DNA from: Gracilibacillus boraciitolerans JCM 21714
Lineage (GTDB): Bacteria > Bacillota > Bacilli > Bacillales > Amphibacillaceae
Length of the DNA stretch: 64,000 nucleotides
Direction: 5' to 3'
NCBI RefSeq assembly: GCF_000521485.1
Contig: NZ_BAVS01000012.1
Coordinates: 28,799 to 92,798 of the forward strand
In this document: positions 1-10,475 of the stretch, piece by piece
Position numbering within the stretch: the first letter of the stretch is position 1
Layout of the letters: the number at the start of each line of letters is the position of its first letter
Notes under the pieces: generated by a model
The model's input: the letters and a program-made list of their open reading frames with translations, nothing else
Told to the model about the DNA's origin: nothing
Databases searched by the model: none
Made by a program: the position numbers and the translations under genes

Positions 1-1013
1 CATTTTTTTATAGATGCGTTCCTCTTGATCAAGCTTGAGATTATAAGGAATTGGCATCACGATCATTCTGGAATGCAGCGCCTCATTTTTTTATTAGAAA
101 TAAAAGAACGATATTCTGTCTCATTTGTGTGAGCTACGATTATTTCATCTGCTGAAATCAACGCAAACCGGCCTGCTTTAAAGTTACCTTCTTGTGTTAA
201 AGAAAGCAGGTGCCATAGAAATTTCTCATCGCATTTTAACATTTCCTGAAATTCCATCAGTCCTCGGTTAGCCTTGTTCAATTCCCCCCCATCAAATCGA
301 TAAGCTCTTGGATCCGATTCAGAACCGTATTCAGCAATCGTTGAAAAGTCAATCGATCCCGTTAAATCTGCAATATCTTGTGATTTTGGATCTGATGGAC
401 TAAAAGTACCAATACCGACACGCTTATCCTCCGAAAAGAAAATTCGTTCCACTAAAACATCTTCAATTCTACCCTCATAATCCTCTTCTAAACGCAGCCG
501 ATTTAATGGTGACAGGTTTCCTTCTATTTTTATCCCATACTCCTCTTCAAAGTCCCCCCCACGTAAATGTTTCGGGATCAGATGTAAAGGATTTTCATGC
601 ATCGGACAATTTTTTATAGCAAACACTGCTCCTTTATCTGTTAACGTATACTTCTCCAATCCTCTTTTTAATAAGGTAACAAGTGTCGACTTACCACCAC
701 TAACCGGTCCCATTAGTAATAAGATTCGTTTCTTCACATCTAACCTTTTAGCAGCTGGGTGAAAGTATTCTTCCACTAATTTTTCTAATGCTTCTTCTAA
801 ACCAAATAATTGTTTATTAAAAAAAGAGTACTGTCTAACGCCATTCACTTCTTCGATTCCTTCATCTTTAATCATCTGATAAATACGAGAATGTGCTGAT
901 TGAGCAAGAAAAGGTTTTTCTTTTAATAATTCCAGATATTCCGCAAAAGTTCCTTCCCATTTCAATGCATTCTGCGTTGTTCTATATTGTTGCGCCTTTC
1001 TCAAAATATCCAT
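1..1013 (-). CDS. prkA: PrkA-type serine protein kinase, 5' part, frame broken
   Basis: AAA+-like serine kinase expressed during sporulation or stress in Bacillus. The Walker A motif GPVSGGKST is at about residues 102-110, and long blocks such as VERIFFSEDKRVGIGTFSP and FALISADEIIVAHTNETEYR match the family. ATG at 1013 follows a GGGGAGG ribosome site. The frame stops at 63, but the correct continuation (NKKNEALHSRMIVMPIPYNL-like) resumes in another frame after the T7 tract at 86-92, where eight bases are expected; the gene then leaves the left edge. The full protein is about 630 aa, so roughly half is here. G7 tracts at 284-290 and 554-560 (C on the plus strand) add a glycine; relatives read RFDGELNKANRG where this reads RFDGGELNKANRG. 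Confidence 0.93.
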
Positions 1014-1401
1014 ATAACAACCTCCCCAAAAAGTGAGACTATCTTCACCATAAATACTTTCTTGTTATGATAGGTAAAGCAGAAGTCTTCACACAGATAG
1101 TTACCCTGTGACAATAACTATATATGTGTGTAGAATAAGATATCTGGTATTAATCTTAGCTATATATAAATGTATGTGGAAAAGTAGCAAAAAATGAATT
1201 GAATTAAATATTGTACAAGTTATAAGATATGTTAAGAGCGTAATCATTACTTTTATTTTTATCGATTCATCATATTATTTAAATTCTGTTATTCATCATT
1301 TGATTGCTTCACAAAATCGTATGCGTCCGATATAATATTTTAAGATACGTATACAATGAGGAACTTTAAGATAAAATATCATTTCATAGGGAGGAATCGC
1401 A
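1014..1401. other. AT-rich intergenic region
   Basis: Upstream region of prkA (read leftwards) and of the small ORF at 1402 (read rightwards). Apart from the ribosome sites next to each start I see no gene, no clear repeat and no convincing sigma-A promoter. It contains ordinary 4-base C tracts that are not lengthened. Confidence 0.5.
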
Positions 1402-1482
1402 TTGGGTCTTGCATTAGTCATCGGTGTCTCTGTGACATTCATAGCTGCTATTTTTGCAGCTGGATATGAAGCAAAACAATAA
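1402..1482 (+). CDS. 26-residue membrane peptide, YtzI-like
   Basis: A TTG start at 1402 follows a strong GGGAGGA ribosome site (1389-1395). The peptide starts MGLALVIGVSVTFIAAIF and ends AAGYEAKQ. Almost all of it is one hydrophobic helix with a short charged tail. The helix followed by GYxxK resembles the Bacillus YtzI family of tiny membrane proteins, whose function is unknown to me. A strong hairpin terminator follows 27 bases after the stop, so it looks like an independent one-gene transcript. The call rests on the ribosome site, composition and terminator; homology is weak because the peptide is so short. Confidence 0.6.
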   Translation: MGLALVIGVSVTFIAAIFAAGYEAKQ

Positions 1483-1500
1483 TTGAATAATTAGTATAAC

Positions 1501-1546
1501 AGAAAAAACGGGCTTGCTTCTTTTTTAAAGAGCAAGCCCATTTTTT
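1501..1546. terminator. Bidirectional terminator
   Basis: GGGCTTGCT (1510-1518) pairs with AGCAAGCCC (1531-1539), flanked by an A run and a T run. It lies between the small ORF and the 3' end of the neopullulanase gene, so it can serve both. Confidence 0.85.
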
Positions 1547-1574
1547 ATTGTATACATGATCTGTTCGACCTCTT

Positions 1575-3334
<1,760 letters not shown>

Positions 3335-3365
3335 TAAATACCTCCAAATAAATATATAATTGAAC

Positions 3366-3375
3366 AAACGATTGC
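3366..3375 (-). promoter_or_regulatory. Putative LacI-family operator, neopullulanase side
   Basis: The minus strand reads GCAATCGTTT 32 bases before the neopullulanase ATG. The same 10-mer occurs in opposite orientation at 3591-3600 before the binding-protein operon. A shared word on both sides of a divergent promoter, with a LacI-type regulator gene at the end of the operon, suggests its operator. This is inferred from position and repetition only. Confidence 0.5.
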
Positions 3376-3478
3376 ACTTTTAAAACTTGAATAAGTAAAA
3401 TAATCAGACATTAACAAGATTTTAGACAATTGTTCATTACTAGAATTAATTGCAATTATATCAGAATAACCACGTATT

Positions 3479-3492
3479 TGTAAGCGTTAACC
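3479..3492 (+). promoter_or_regulatory. cre site (CcpA)
   Basis: TGTAAGCGTTAACC matches the cre consensus TGWAANCGNTNWCA at 13 of 14 positions. It lies between the divergent maltodextrin genes, upstream of the sigma-A promoter of the binding protein, where CcpA could repress both directions. Confidence 0.65.
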
Positions 3493-3545
3493 ATCTATTT
3501 ATACTTATTACATTAAAGTTTATTTAAAAAATAAAAATTTAAAGG

Positions 3546-3574
3546 TTGTCAAAACAATATCGCCTATGTATAAT
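3546..3574 (+). promoter_or_regulatory. Sigma-A promoter of the maltodextrin uptake operon
   Basis: TTGTCA (3546-3551), a 17-base spacer, then TATAAT (3569-3574). The operator-like GCAATCGTTT at 3591 falls just past the expected start of transcription, a typical repression position. Confidence 0.75.
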
Positions 3575-3590
3575 AAAAATCAAGATATGC

Positions 3591-3600
3591 GCAATCGTTT
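3591..3600 (+). promoter_or_regulatory. Putative LacI-family operator, uptake operon side
   Basis: GCAATCGTTT followed by TCAC, downstream of the -10 box at 3569-3574. It is the inverted partner of the site at 3366-3375. It also partly fits a cre consensus, so CcpA binding is an alternative. Confidence 0.5.
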
Positions 3601-3647
3601 TCACAAGCATATCAAATATATATAAATTTTATTGGGAGGTTCATTAG

Positions 3648-4970
3648 ATGAAAAAATGGTTAATCAGTTTATTAGCAGTTTTACTTATTATCGGATTACT
3701 AACAGCATGCGGTCCAGACGAAGCAAATGAAAGTACAGAAGAAACGGATACGCAACCGGAAGAACAGGAGACTGAAGGAAGAACAGAGGAAGAGACTTCC
3801 ATGCCTGAAAAGCCAGAAAAACTAACAGTCTGGGTAAATGCGGAAGAAAAGCAAGAAGATGCAGTTAATCAAATTGCTGCTAAATATACAGAGGAAACCG
3901 GGATAGAAATCGAAGCAGTTCCAATTGATATGTTAGAACAAGTGGAAAAATTAGATGTAGAAGGTCCTGCAGGAAATGGTCCAGACATTATTTTCCAACC
4001 ACACGACAGAATTGGTGATCTTGTATTACGTGGTTTAATTGATCCCATAGACTTAGGAGATAGTAAAGGCGACTTTACAGAAGCAGCTATAAACGCCGTA
4101 ACTAACGAAGGGGGGGAAACATGGGGGGGTTATCCAGCAGTGACAGAAACATATGCATTATTTTACAATAAGTCACTAGTAGCCGAAGCTCCAGCAACAA
4201 TGGAAGACTTAATGGCTATTGCTGAAGAACAAACAAATGCAGCAAATGATGAATATGGATTTTTAATGGAAGCAGCTAATTTTTATTTCACCTATCCATT
4301 TTTCTCAGGTAATGGTGCCTATGTATTCGCTGAAGAAAACGGCAGCTATGACATTACAGATATAGGATTAAACAATGAAGGTGCTGTAGAAGGCGGAAAA
4401 CTTATTCAATCATGGTTTGAAAATGGCTATATTCCTCAAGATCTGACACCAGATATTATGAATGGTCTATTTAAAGAAGGAAAAGTAGCAACTGTTATTA
4501 ACGGGCCTTGGATGGTTCGTGAATACCAAGAAGCACTTGGCGATGATTTACAGGCAGCTATTTTACCGAAACTTGACAATGGAGAAAATCCTAAATCTTT
4601 TGTAGGGGGGGTTAAGGCTTACTTGCTTTCTTACTACTCCGAAAACAAAGAATGGGCTAACGATTTTATGGCGTATGTAACAAACTCAGAAAATGCCATG
4701 CTTTATTATGATGTAGCAGGTGAAATGCCAGCACGTGTAGATTCTATCGACGACCCTGCAATTGCTGATGATCCAATTTACTCTGCATTTGCTGAACAAG
4801 CAACATACGGCGAACCAATGCCAGGTGTTCCAGCTATGCAACAAGTTTGGGATCCAATTAATAATGGGCTATCCTTTATTTCAAAAGGAGAACCAGTTGA
4901 AGCAGTTTTAGATGAAGCAGTACAAACAATTAAAGATAATATCGCCGCATCTGGGGGGGCAACACAATAA
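3648..4970 (+). CDS. Maltodextrin-type ABC importer, substrate-binding lipoprotein
   Basis: Family 1 solute-binding protein tethered outside the membrane. The signal peptide ends in the lipobox LTAC (Cys about residue 21), followed by an acidic Glu/Thr-rich linker. The mature part has typical landmarks such as ALFYNKSL and VINGPWMV. ATG 3648 follows GGGAGG. It is the first gene of an operon with two permeases and lies opposite a neopullulanase, which argues for maltodextrins or cyclodextrins as substrate. Four G7 tracts (4110-4116, 4123-4129, 4605-4611, 4953-4959) each encode Gly-Gly; NEGGETWGGYPAV would read NEGETWGYPAV with four-base tracts, closer to relatives. Confidence 0.9.
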   Translation: MKKWLISLLAVLLIIGLLTACGPDEANESTEETDTQPEEQETEGRTEEETSMPEKPEKLTVWVNAEEKQEDAVNQIAAKYTEETGIEIEAVPIDMLEQVEKLDVEGPAGNGPDIIFQPHDRIGDLVLRGLIDPIDLGDSKGDFTEAAINAVTNEGGETWGGYPAVTETYALFYNKSLVAEAPATMEDLMAIAEEQTNAANDEYGFLMEAANFYFTYPFFSGNGAYVFAEENGSYDITDIGLNNEGAVEGGKLIQSWFENGYIPQDLTPDIMNGLFKEGKVATVINGPWMVREYQEALGDDLQAAILPKLDNGENPKSFVGGVKAYLLSYYSENKEWANDFMAYVTNSENAMLYYDVAGEMPARVDSIDDPAIADDPIYSAFAEQATYGEPMPGVPAMQQVWDPINNGLSFISKGEPVEAVLDEAVQTIKDNIAASGGATQ

Positions 4971-5061
4971 TACTGACCTATAATCAGAGAAGGAAGAAAG
5001 ATGATATATGGGGGGGAGCAGATTGCTTCCTATATATTATTTTCTATCTAAGGAGGGACAA

Positions 5062-6368
5062 TTGGTGCCAACTCAACACACTGAAAAAAAATTTGATATG
5101 ACACAGCCACGAAACATCGCAACTATTTTATCGATTATTCCTGGGTTAGGGCAACTATATAATAGAAGAATAGTAAAAGGACTGTTATTTTTCATTGTCT
5201 CGATAGCTTTTTTAATTGTATTTTGGGACTTTCTTGATATAGGTATTTGGGGGGCCTTTTTACTTTAGGTACGATCCCGAGAGAACATCACTCGATCCAA
5301 CTTTTAATTCAAGGACTTATATCATTGATCGTATTAGCATTTGGATTATCTATTTACGCATATAACTTTTTAGATGCCAGAAAAGATGCAATTGCTAAAG
5401 AAAAAGGTAAAGTAAATCCTACATTATTACAAGGAGTAAGAGATTTTTACAATAATGGTTTCCCATATTTCATGATTTTACCTGGGCTTATGATGCTTTT
5501 ATTTATTGTCGTATTACCACTAGTGTTTATGGTCGGATTAGCATTTACAGATTACAACCAATACAATGCCCCCCCCTCGTAACTTATTAAGCTGGGTCGG
5601 CTTTCAAAACTTTATTGATTTAGTACAAATTGATATTTGGAAAGATACTTTCTTCAATGTATTCGTATGGACAATTGTGTGGACAGTTGTCGCTACCACA
5701 CTCCAAATCGTACTTGGGTTATTCTTAGCGCTACTTGTTAACGATAAACGAATTAAGTTCAAACGCGCCATCCGGACTGTTTTGATTTTACCATGGGCAG
5801 TACCAGCATTCGTATCGATTTTGATTTTTTCTGCGTTATTTAACCCGACTTTTGGTGCTGTTAACCGTGATATTTTAAGTCAATTTAACCTGATGATACC
5901 ATGGTTATCTGATCCATTTTGGGCTAAAGTAGCGCTAATCATGATCCAAACATGGTTAGGCTTTCCATTTGTTTTTGCACTTTTTACAGGGGGGGTACTA
6001 CAAAGCGTTCCAGCTGATATGTATGAAGCTGCAGATGTTGATGGTGGTTCAAGGTGGCAAAAGCTGAAATTTATTACATTGCCACACATTCTGTTTGCAA
6101 CTGCGCCACTGTTAATTATGCAATATGCTCAGAACTTTAATAACTTTAATATTATTTACCTGTTTAACGAGGGGGGTTACCTGCTGTTCGCGGACAAAAT
6201 GCCGGCGGAACAGACATTCTAATTTCATGGGTTTATAAATTAACCTTTGAAACAAATCAGTACAATATGGCCGCTGCAATTACGATTATTATGGGTATTA
6301 TTGTTATGGGATTTGCCTTCTATCAATTCCGAAAAACCGCATCATTTAAAGAGGAGGGACGTTACTAA
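5062..6368 (+). CDS. Maltodextrin ABC permease, MalF type, three frame breaks
   Basis: Inner-membrane permease with the N-terminal extension typical of Bacillus MalF proteins (IPGLGQLYNRR) and a permease core containing the EAA-loop sequence YEAADVDGG. TTG 5062 follows AAGGAGGG. The protein is split by tracts of wrong length: G6 at 5249-5254, C8 at 5569-5576 and G6 at 6171-6176. Repairing each gives about 435 aa ending KEEGRY, with the stop overlapping the next ATG (TAATG). G7 at 5989-5995 adds a glycine in TGGVLQSVP, where relatives have TGxLQS. No ATPase gene is in this operon. Confidence 0.9.
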
Positions 6369-7219
6369 TGGCGATGACAAGAAAAACAAAATCAAAAATA
6401 GAAGTAGCGTTTATATATTTATTCTTCGTACTCATGTTTATTGTGATTGGTTATCCTCTAATGTGGGCTGTAATGATGAGTATCAATCCAGGTACAAATA
6501 TGTTAGTAACGGATTTATTTCCAGATAAACCAACATTAGAACATTATATTTGGTTATTTACCAGTCCTGCAAGTGATTATCTAATCTGGTATAAAAACAG
6601 TTTAATCATCGCCGTTCTCAATTCTATTGGCTCTGTGGTTCTTACTTCACTAATTGCTTATGCATTTTCCCGTTACAAGTTTGTCGGAAGAAAATACGGT
6701 TTATATTTATTCTTATTATTACAAATGTTCCCAGCATTAATGGGGGGGATGGTCGCTTTATATATTTTGTTAACAACCATTGGATTAGTCGATTCCATTT
6801 GGGGACTGTTACTCATTTATTTAGGTGGTCAGATTCCTTTTAACGCTTGGTTAGTAAAAGGTTATTATGACACGATTCCAAGAGAACTAGATGAAGCAGC
6901 TAAGATTGATGGTGCTGGCCACTTACGTATTTTCTGGACGATTATGTTACCTTTAGCTAAACCAATTTTAGCAGTTGTTGCTCTGTTTAATTTTATGGCA
7001 CCTTTTATGGATTTCTTATTACCACAAATTGTTTTAACAGATCCAAATAACTATACCCTGGCTCTTGGATTATACAATTTTATCAACGATCAGTTCTCCA
7101 CTAACTTTACTCGTTTCGCAGCAGGATCTATTTTAATTGCGATTCCTATTGCGTTAGTATTCCTATTACTTCAGCGATACCTTATTGGTGGACTTACAGC
7201 TGGTGCAACAAAAGGATAA
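6368..7219 (+). CDS. Maltodextrin ABC permease, MalG type
   Basis: 283 aa, six predicted membrane helices, EAA loop at DEAAKIDGAGHLRIFWTIML, and the MalG-type C-terminus LIGGLTAGATKG. The start overlaps the stop of the MalF-type gene. It pairs with that permease and the lipoprotein at 3648. G7 at 6742-6748 adds a glycine in LMGGMVALYIL, where MalG relatives have one residue fewer. A terminator follows, then the LacI-family gene. Confidence 0.93.
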   Translation: MAMTRKTKSKIEVAFIYLFFVLMFIVIGYPLMWAVMMSINPGTNMLVTDLFPDKPTLEHYIWLFTSPASDYLIWYKNSLIIAVLNSIGSVVLTSLIAYAFSRYKFVGRKYGLYLFLLLQMFPALMGGMVALYILLTTIGLVDSIWGLLLIYLGGQIPFNAWLVKGYYDTIPRELDEAAKIDGAGHLRIFWTIMLPLAKPILAVVALFNFMAPFMDFLLPQIVLTDPNNYTLALGLYNFINDQFSTNFTRFAAGSILIAIPIALVFLLLQRYLIGGLTAGATKG

Positions 7220-7235
7220 TATTAAATACGAAGAC

Positions 7236-7284
7236 AGACGAGAAGATGGTTTGTTTCACTCGCTATTTTCTCGTCTCTTTTTAT
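7236..7284 (+). terminator. Terminator of the maltodextrin uptake operon
   Basis: AGACGAGAA (7236-7244) pairs with TTCTCGTCT (7268-7276) followed by a T-rich run. Confidence 0.8.
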
Positions 7285-7410
7285 CAATCAAGTTATAAAT
7301 AAGCGAATATTTAATAATCTATGTTTTCATTTAAAGATCGATCACATATAATAGATATACAATACATTTCAGACATCAAAGAATTTCAGATTAACAAAGG
7401 ATGAAACTAT

Positions 7411-8436
7411 ATGGCAGTTACAATAAAAGACGTAGCAAAAATAGCAGGAGTAGCGCCCTCCACTGTTTCCAGAGTGATTGCAGACAATCCAAGAATCAGT
7501 TTAGACACAAAAAAACGCGTAAGAAAAGCTATGAAGGACTTAGGGTATCATCCAAATATTAATGCGCGTAACTTAGCGGTACGCTCTTCTCAAGCTATTG
7601 GAGTTATTATGCCTTCCTCTGCAGATAAGGCATTACAGAATCCTTTTTTTCCTGAGGTACTAAGAGGCATCGGCTCTTTTGCACATGAGACCGAATACTC
7701 CTTATACGTCTCCACTGGAGGCAACGAAAAAGAAGTCTACGAAGAAGTGCAACGAATGGTTAATGGCAATCGTGTCGATGGTATCATTTTACTTTATTCA
7801 CGTATTGCAGATCCCATTCAGAAGTTTTTATCTGACAAAAAGTTTCCTTTTGTAATTGTCGGAAAACCTTCTGAACAAGAGAGTGAAATTACCTATGTTG
7901 ACAATGATAACTTTAAGGCGAGTAAAGACTTGACAAATCATTTAATTGAGATCGGTCATCGCCACATCGCTTTTATTGGTGGTTCGACCGAATTAACAGT
8001 AACCGTTGATCGTCTAAATGGTTATAAATCAGCTATTAAAGAGTCCGATTTACTATTACCAGAGGAATACATGATTCACACTGAATTTTTAAAATCTGGT
8101 GGACGAGATGCGGTGGAGCAATTATTTACATTGGATCAGCCGCCCACAGGTTTAGTCGTCGCCGATGATTTAATGTCGTTAGGTGTCATTAATACATTAG
8201 AGGAAATTGGATTAAGTTGTCCTGATGATGTTTCTTTAACTTCTTTCAATAACTTATATCTTTCAGAGATCACCACCCCCCCTCCACTTACTACCGTAGA
8301 TATTCAGATTTATAACTTAGGAGTGCAATCTGCCAGATGTTTAATCGAAAAGGCAAAAAACAAAGACGAACCTGCAAAACGAATAATTATTCCGTACGAT
8401 ATCAAATTCAGAAAATCGACTCGCTCTATACTATGA
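7411..8436 (+). CDS. LacI-family transcriptional regulator (MalR-like)
   Basis: 341 aa. The N-terminal helix-turn-helix is classic (TIKDVAKIAGVAPSTVSRVI), followed by the hinge helix (NINARNLAVRSSQAIGVI) and a periplasmic-binding-like effector domain with the block IEIGHRHIAFIGGS. It sits directly after the uptake operon and probably senses maltose or maltodextrin. The likely operator is GCAATCGTTT, found twice in the divergent promoter region at 3.4-3.6 kb. C7 at 8276-8282 gives TTPPPLTTVDI; LacI relatives have two prolines here. The ribosome site is weak (AAAGGATG), suggesting low expression. Confidence 0.9.
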   Translation: MAVTIKDVAKIAGVAPSTVSRVIADNPRISLDTKKRVRKAMKDLGYHPNINARNLAVRSSQAIGVIMPSSADKALQNPFFPEVLRGIGSFAHETEYSLYVSTGGNEKEVYEEVQRMVNGNRVDGIILLYSRIADPIQKFLSDKKFPFVIVGKPSEQESEITYVDNDNFKASKDLTNHLIEIGHRHIAFIGGSTELTVTVDRLNGYKSAIKESDLLLPEEYMIHTEFLKSGGRDAVEQLFTLDQPPTGLVVADDLMSLGVINTLEEIGLSCPDDVSLTSFNNLYLSEITTPPPLTTVDIQIYNLGVQSARCLIEKAKNKDEPAKRIIIPYDIKFRKSTRSIL

Positions 8437-8532
8437 GTCACTCAAATAGTAAGCTAGTGATCTAGCCTGAGCAAGATATCCAAGTCCTGCTTTTTCTATT
8501 TTGTTATGGACATTTTTTACGATAATATCCTT

Positions 8533-8700
8533 TATTTGTCCGTTAGATCGATTCTTACGGACAGTTTTCTTTACTTTTGCTTATCTTTGTCTATAAGTTT
8601 GATTCTTACGGACAGTTTTCTCTTATTTCGCTCACTTTTGTCTATAAGATCAATTCTTACGGACAAAATTAATAAATATTTCATTAATTTGTCCGTAATA
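8533..8700. repeat. 51-bp tandem repeat, three copies plus a half
   Basis: The core ATTCTTACGGACA recurs at 8551, 8602 and 8653, a period of exactly 51 bp. Each unit also begins with TTTGTCYRT, so every copy can fold as TGTCCGT...ACGGACA; a final half site TTTGTCCGTAAT ends the array near 8700. It fills the space between the LacI-family gene and the converging ureD gene. I see no open frame that would explain it. Confidence 0.85.
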
Positions 8701-8711
8701 TTTTTTCACAA

Positions 8712-8740
8712 GAAAAAGCCACGAGTTAACCCAATGGCTT
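8712..8740 (-). terminator. Terminator downstream of ureD
   Basis: On the minus strand AAGCCA and TGGCTT (8716-8721 with 8735-8740) form a hairpin followed by TTTTTC. Confidence 0.6.
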
Positions 8741-8752
8741 GTCTATGCATCT

Positions 8753-9511
8753 CTATACTCTCCATTTTCTCAATTCTGTTATTTTTTCATCGAAGAATGC
8801 TAACACATCCTCCACTTCTTGCCTTAATAATGATAAATCTGTTGATAACCAACGGATTAGAATGCCTTTTCCATCGAGATCTGTCATGCCCGCCCGATGA
8901 TGTTTCGCTTGTGATAGACGTTGTTGTATGTCCCATTCATCAAAAGGGGGGGGATTCGGTGAAATATACCATATGGAAGCCATATAAGAAAATTCTTCTG
9001 TTAAACCATGATTGGCAAGAATCGCTTTTTGTTGCGAAGAAAATTGCAATGGATCATAGGAAATACAATGTGATCCATCCCAAATCTCCATTAATGAGTG
9101 ATAGTGATAGTCTAAAGACTGATTCAATTGAACAATTTCAGCCCAAATAAATTCAGCATCACCATTTACATTCACTTTTATATGCTGGTTAATATGACTA
9201 TGATCAGGTGGCATCACTTCTCGTTTGTCAAACAACGCCAATGCCTCTTCTTCAATATTACACTGTAAGTATATCGACTGTTCCTTTGGTAAAGAATCTG
9301 TAAGAGGTTGATGTTTAATCATAATATTTGACGCCTTTTTTATTGTAAAATGGATATCAAGAGGTTCTTTAGCTTCATCCCATCCATTCATCATATATGT
9401 AGTAAAAATGCGATGTTTTTGATCCAATTTTTCAACATGGAGCGGGACATCCTTTTGATAATCCAACAGGTTAGCTTTTTGGAAACGTGCTTTTAATTGT
9501 TTTTTACTCAT
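8753..9511 (-). CDS. ureD: UreD/UreH-like urease accessory protein, divergent
   Basis: About 252 aa. Similarity to UreD is recognisable but weak: the opening FQKANLLDYQKDVPLHVEKL, a central segment ending VNVNGDAEFIWAEIVQLN in the position of the UreD 'LEYLP' region, and the C-terminus GKGILIRWLSTDLSLLRQEV, matching the UreD tail (VVRxLGxxxEALRxxxE). UreD normally binds apo-urease and conducts nickel with UreF and UreG. ATG 9511 has GGGAGG six bases upstream, and the gene follows ureF by 25 bases. No urease structural gene, ureE or ureG is beside it. C8 on the coding strand at 8946-8953 gives PNPPPFDEW. Confidence 0.6.
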   Translation of the reverse strand: MSKKQLKARFQKANLLDYQKDVPLHVEKLDQKHRIFTTYMMNGWDEAKEPLDIHFTIKKASNIMIKHQPLTDSLPKEQSIYLQCNIEEEALALFDKREVMPPDHSHINQHIKVNVNGDAEFIWAEIVQLNQSLDYHYHSLMEIWDGSHCISYDPLQFSSQQKAILANHGLTEEFSYMASIWYISPNPPPFDEWDIQQRLSQAKHHRAGMTDLDGKGILIRWLSTDLSLLRQEVEDVLAFFDEKITELRKWRV

Positions 9512-9536
9512 ATGAACCTCCCTTATGCAGATCATT

Positions 9537-10235
9537 CTAAGATATAAATAGTTTTGATAAGAGATATTTATGTTGCATTGCAGAAATCTCTAAGCCTATT
9601 GCATTATTTTTCATATCATTAAACGATAAACTCATCGCTATCTCAGTGGCCTGGTATACTTTTTCTAATGCTGCTAACGTCACTTGTTCTGCGTCTTTTG
9701 GCGCTAAAGGTATCGCTCTGACAGCATGCTGAATAAGATTGGTTAGCGAAAAATATAAGTAGGTTTGAATTGTAGAATACAAATCAAAGCCTTGATCAAA
9801 AGCATAAAGACTATAGACGACCACATAATGATTTAGTGCTGGAGCATCTTTTATTTCCTCTTGCCACTTCTCTATTAAGTCAGATGTGTGGATGGATGAA
9901 ATTCTATCTAAAAAACGATTACCAGCTTGACGGCTTGTTTTCTTTAATTCCAGGACATTTTTCCTAGCATTATAAATCTCCGCTAAATAGACAACTTGTT
10001 CCCAATCCTTCTTCTTTAATTGGCGAAAGATTTCTTTAATAATAATCGCATCATTATATACAAGATAATTGCTAATATAGCTAAGACAGAATGAGGCTAA
10101 ATCTTCTTTCGTATTAATTTGTTTGGATCGGATATACATTTCCATCCCAATAGCATGGGCTACCTGACTCTTCAAAAAAGACGAATGATGTATATGAACT
10201 AATTGTAATAATTTCATAGAATCTGTCGTACTCAT
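9537..10235 (-). CDS. ureF: UreF-like urease accessory protein
   Basis: 232 aa, all helical. Family signatures are NLIQHAVRAIPLAPKDAEQ (UreF: LIQxAVRAIPLGQTxGQ) and the C-terminal GLEISAMQHKYLLSKLFIS (UreF: GLELSxMxHExLxxRxFMS). The N-terminal block reads AHAIGMEMYI where UreF has SHSFGLETYI, and the preceding PTGAF is not conserved, so this is a divergent member. UreF works with UreD and the GTPase UreG to insert nickel into urease. It is the first gene of a two-gene minus-strand unit with the UreD-like gene. ATG 10235 has GGAGGGA upstream. Confidence 0.78.
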   Translation of the reverse strand: MSTTDSMKLLQLVHIHHSSFLKSQVAHAIGMEMYIRSKQINTKEDLASFCLSYISNYLVYNDAIIIKEIFRQLKKKDWEQVVYLAEIYNARKNVLELKKTSRQAGNRFLDRISSIHTSDLIEKWQEEIKDAPALNHYVVVYSLYAFDQGFDLYSTIQTYLYFSLTNLIQHAVRAIPLAPKDAEQVTLAALEKVYQATEIAMSLSFNDMKNNAIGLEISAMQHKYLLSKLFIS

Positions 10236-10303
10236 CCAATCCCTCCATTTATGTATTATTATATCATAGCAATCATCGCTAGATTTATGATAACTTTAGA
10301 TGG

Positions 10304-10328
10304 GTTTGTTGCTATTTAGGCAACAAAC
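10304..10328. repeat. Inverted repeat between ureF and the chemoreceptor gene
   Basis: GTTTGTTGC (10304-10312) and GCAACAAAC (10320-10328) are perfect 9-bp arms with a 7-base loop, in the divergent upstream region. It could be an operator or an RNA hairpin; no T run follows. Confidence 0.5.
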
Positions 10329-10475
10329 TAATCGAGTTAATATAACATTCATCAAAAATGGATTAACATCAATCATATTATCTATAAATGCAGAATTTAT
10401 ATTGATTCTTTTTACCTATTTATATATACTAAAAGGAATGAATTATTATTTTGCATAGAAGAAGGAGTTAACATA

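Noticed and set aside
5200..6200. Programmed ribosomal frameshifting in the MalF-type gene
   Set aside because: Three separate shifts of different sign at simple homopolymers, with no slippery heptamer plus pseudoknot, and the same pattern occurs in unrelated genes; tract-length error fits better.
8533..8700. CRISPR-like array
   Set aside because: The units are degenerate along their whole length, there are no unique spacers of uniform size and no cas genes nearby.
8506..9150. A 214-codon plus-strand frame across the repeat and ureD
   Set aside because: It runs through the 51-bp repeats and antisense to ureD, has no ribosome site and translates the repeat units; it is a shadow.
10236..10475. 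Riboswitch upstream of the chemoreceptor gene
   Set aside because: Only a 9-bp inverted repeat is present, with no conserved aptamer words.
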